A stretch of 64,000 nt of DNA, taken from Spirosoma oryzae. Lineage in GTDB: Bacteria; Bacteroidota; Bacteroidia; Cytophagales; Spirosomataceae. Position numbers and translations under genes: made by a program. Location: the NCBI RefSeq assembly GCF_003002825.1, contig NZ_PVTE01000006.1, forward strand, positions 186,001-250,000. Reading direction: 5' to 3'. Under the pieces are notes generated by a model. It had not been told where the DNA came from. It saw nothing but the letters and a program-made list of their open reading frames with translations, and did no database searches. Position 1 is the first letter of the stretch. Each line of letters opens with the position of its first letter. Below, piece by piece: positions 60,837 through 64,000 of this stretch.

Positions 60837-63281
60837 CTACTCACTCCGCAACGACTTGACGGGATTAATCAGCGCGGCCCGGACACTTTGAAAGCTGACT
60901 GTCAGCAGGGCGATGCCTACGGCCAGCAGACCTGCCAGCGCGAAGACCCACCAACTGACCTCGACGCGATAAGCGAAGTCCTGCAGCCAGCGATTCATGG
61001 CGTACCAGGCCAGGGGAGAAGCCAGTAGAATAGCAATAATTACCAGTTTGAGAAAGTCTTTGGAGAGCAGGGCGACGATGCTGGTAACCGATGCGCCCAG
61101 CACCTTACGAACGCCGATCTCCTTGGTACGCTGCTGCGTCGTGAAGGTCGCCAGACCAAACAGGCCCAGACAGGCAATGAAAATGGCGAGCGACGAGCCA
61201 ACGGTGAAGACCTGACCGTACTGCTGCTCGGACTGGTACTGCCGATTGTAGTTCTCGTCGGCGAAGAAAAATTCAAACGGATTGCCCGGATAAGCAGCCT
61301 TGTACAACTGCTCCAGCTTCGCTAGTTTGTCCTGTACCCGATCGGTGGTGAGTTGAACCGTCAGGTCGCTGACCGACCGGCGCGGCAGAAAGACGACCGG
61401 TTCGATGGCGTACTTCACGCCCTGGTGATGGTAATCGGCAACGACACCGACAACCTCGAACGGTTGGCCCCAGTTGATACGTTGTCCGACTGCCTGAGCG
61501 GGTGAAGCAAAACCCAGCTGACGCGCGCCCGTTTCATTGATCATTACCCGGCCACTTTTCTCGTACCCCAGCTCCGCTTCCTGCATCGTAAAATTCCGGC
61601 CAGCCACCAGCTTGATTTCGTAGGTCGGCAGGAAACGGTCGTCGATGATACCCATTGAATACGTTTTTCTGTCGTCGCCGGGTCGTGGGTTTTGGCGGGT
61701 GATGCCGTTGGCCGTGAAATTGTAGAAGTTGCCCGGTACGACGCTCGTCTGGCAAAAGCTCTTGACGTAGGGGAGCTGACTGAGCTGGTCTTCGAGAACG
61801 GTAGTTGCCGGCTTGAACGAACCGGTTTGCGCCACTTGCGGTCCTCTGATGACTACGCGCTGTGTCAGGCTGACGCCGAGATCTTTGGTCTGCATGTACT
61901 GCAACTGCTGATAAAGTACCAGCGTCGCAATGACCAGAGCGATCGACGCGCTAAACTGGGCCACAACCAGCGCCTTGCGTAACAGGCCACTTCTGCCACC
62001 CTGATACGTGCCTTTCAGCGTTTGTATCGGCTGAAACGACGTCATGGTAAAGGCTACGTACCCGCCCGACGCCATTGCTCCGGCTACGAGCAAACCCGCC
62101 CCGGCCAGCCAGAACGTGCCGCTACTGAGATCAAGGAGCGACAAGTCTTTCTGGATAAAGTCATTGAAAGCCGGCTGTAGCAGCGCGACCAGTAGTAGTG
62201 CCAGCGCGAACCCCAATCCATTCAGGAGTAACGACTCTCCCAGAAACTGCCCGATGAGTTGCCCCGGCCCGGCGCCGATTACTTTCCGAACGCCGACCTC
62301 TTTTGCCCGTTTCAGCGCCCCGGCAGTCGACAGGTTGACGTAGTTGAACCAGGCGATCAGCAAAACTAGCCCGGCAATACCGCTGAGCAGGTACACGAAG
62401 CCCAAGCTGCCGCTGGTTGTATAAACGTCGCTCAGGGAAGCGGCCAGGTGCAGCGTCGTCGCGGGTTGCACGATAAACTGATTGTCGCTGTTGAACGCTG
62501 CCTGTTTGGCCAGGGCATTAATCTTCGCTGCCAACGCCTTATCGTTGGCTGTTTCGCCTGACTGTGTGGCATCCGTCAGTTGCAGAAAGGTGGTCAGATA
62601 CGTGCCGTAAAAACTGTCGAGACGCGCCCAGTCGTTGTTGTTCAGATTCGCGGAACTTGCCAGTGTTTGCAGCGAAAACACCGCGTCGAACGACAAGTCT
62701 GAATGTTGGGGCATGTCGGCATAGACCGCTGTTACCGTATACGGCGTTTTGCCGAACTGATTGTTGAGCGTTAGGGTCTGCCCCACCGGATTCCGGGTAC
62801 CGAAATACGTACGAGCCCGCGACTGCGACAGGGCCACCGTATTGGGTTGGGTAAGCGCCGTGCTGGCAACCCCTTTTACAAGTGGAAACGAGAATAGCGT
62901 GAAGAAGCTGGCGTCGGCATACGCCAGCTTGCTTTCCCGAAACGACTGGTTTGTTGGCGCGTCGGGAAAGCTGACGATACCGTTGGCCGAGTGTTCAGCG
63001 ATACGGCAGAACGCCCGTACTTCCGGACACTTCGCTTTGACCAGCGGCCCGATGGGTGGCGACAGATCAGACCAGACGTCGCCAGCCTTATTCTGGTTAA
63101 GCAGCCGGTACAGTGTCGGAAGGTTTGTGTGAAACTGGTTATAGCTCCGTTCGTACGCTACGTACTCCAGGATCAGTACAAATGCCGTGATGCCCAGCGC
63201 CAGCCCGGCGATGTTGACCAGCGAGAATACTCGATTTTTGCGCAGTGTACGTAGCGCAATCTTGAGGTAGTTAACAAGCAT
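60837..63281 (-). CDS. ABC transporter permease, MacB/FtsX type (second paralog)
   Basis: 814 residues, same layout as the neighbouring permease: N-terminal LVNYLKIALRTLRKNRVFSL (compare FKKYLKIAWRNSVRNKKYSL), GAGPGQLIGQFLGESLLL in the first FtsX core, TQQRTKEIGVRKVLGASVTS in the second, and the same closing INPVKSLRSE. They are on the same strand 82 bases apart, so they look like a tandem duplication. Divergent from katG. Confidence 0.88.
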   Translation of the reverse strand: MLVNYLKIALRTLRKNRVFSLVNIAGLALGITAFVLILEYVAYERSYNQFHTNLPTLYRLLNQNKAGDVWSDLSPPIGPLVKAKCPEVRAFCRIAEHSANGIVSFPDAPTNQSFRESKLAYADASFFTLFSFPLVKGVASTALTQPNTVALSQSRARTYFGTRNPVGQTLTLNNQFGKTPYTVTAVYADMPQHSDLSFDAVFSLQTLASSANLNNNDWARLDSFYGTYLTTFLQLTDATQSGETANDKALAAKINALAKQAAFNSDNQFIVQPATTLHLAASLSDVYTTSGSLGFVYLLSGIAGLVLLIAWFNYVNLSTAGALKRAKEVGVRKVIGAGPGQLIGQFLGESLLLNGLGFALALLLVALLQPAFNDFIQKDLSLLDLSSGTFWLAGAGLLVAGAMASGGYVAFTMTSFQPIQTLKGTYQGGRSGLLRKALVVAQFSASIALVIATLVLYQQLQYMQTKDLGVSLTQRVVIRGPQVAQTGSFKPATTVLEDQLSQLPYVKSFCQTSVVPGNFYNFTANGITRQNPRPGDDRKTYSMGIIDDRFLPTYEIKLVAGRNFTMQEAELGYEKSGRVMINETGARQLGFASPAQAVGQRINWGQPFEVVGVVADYHHQGVKYAIEPVVFLPRRSVSDLTVQLTTDRVQDKLAKLEQLYKAAYPGNPFEFFFADENYNRQYQSEQQYGQVFTVGSSLAIFIACLGLFGLATFTTQQRTKEIGVRKVLGASVTSIVALLSKDFLKLVIIAILLASPLAWYAMNRWLQDFAYRVEVSWWVFALAGLLAVGIALLTVSFQSVRAALINPVKSLRSE

Positions 63282-64000
<719 letters not shown>

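Overview
This window looks like a chromosomal segment from a moderately GC-rich member of the Bacteroidota, most likely an environmental Cytophagales (Spirosoma-like; an inference from gene content and protein style, not a database result). The evidence is a SusC/SusD outer-membrane pair, a type IX secretion sorting domain, lipoproteins with short lipoboxes, DUF3078, DUF1080, CHRD and DUF4097 proteins, tandem 800-residue FtsX-type permeases, absence of Shine-Dalgarno sequences, and promoters of the Bacteroidota form TTG-N19/21-TAnnTTTG. Start codons were moved inward where the first conserved residues or a signal peptide required it.

Region 1 (1-21.6 kb) is housekeeping and almost entirely on the + strand: the end of an OmpR-type response regulator, hemB-pyrC (overlapping), tRNA-Leu(CAG), then a division and cell-wall (dcw) cluster that is split in two. 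murE-mraY are followed by about 6.6 kb of other genes (rplM-rpsI, rpsB, tsf, and a membrane-tethered sigma factor with a small partner, an MscS-type channel, a DUF3078 protein and MscL). The cluster then resumes with murD-ftsW-murG-murC-ftsQ-ftsA-ftsZ. The region closes with a 30-bp perfect stem terminator after ftsZ, followed by accD.

Region 2 (22.5-31.7 kb) is mixed metabolism: a T9SS-sorted surface protein, an enoyl-CoA hydratase, an NTF2-like secreted protein, xylose use (xylA, a lipoprotein, xylB), hldA for LPS heptose, and hemE. Region 3 (31.7-43.7 kb) is accessory: a Fic AMP-transferase, an alanine-rich coiled-coil protein, an SDR gene interrupted by an in-frame stop with its conserved tail still readable downstream, a tandem array of three small helical paralogs of unknown function, arfB, a DUF1080 protein, a very acidic disordered protein, a YdiJ-like FAD/Fe-S oxidoreductase, a TSGGS-repeat DUF4097 protein and an orphan ORF. 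Region 4 (43.8-64 kb) is mostly envelope: a beta-propeller amidohydrolase divergent from susC-susD, several secreted or lipid-anchored proteins, a TPR-thioredoxin protein, two paralogous ABC permeases, and the 5' end of katG.

The strongest points for follow-up are the three-paralog helical operon (35.3-36.4 kb), the SDR gene with an internal TAA, the split dcw cluster containing the tethered-sigma/mechanosensitive module, and a family of word-like imperfect inverted repeats sitting in the leaders of hemB, mraY, rpsB, tsf and hldA. Also notable are a shared initially transcribed sequence at the tRNA-Leu and rplM promoters with a terminator-like hairpin at the rplM start, and a 23-bp palindrome running exactly from the hldA stop codon to the hemE stop codon.
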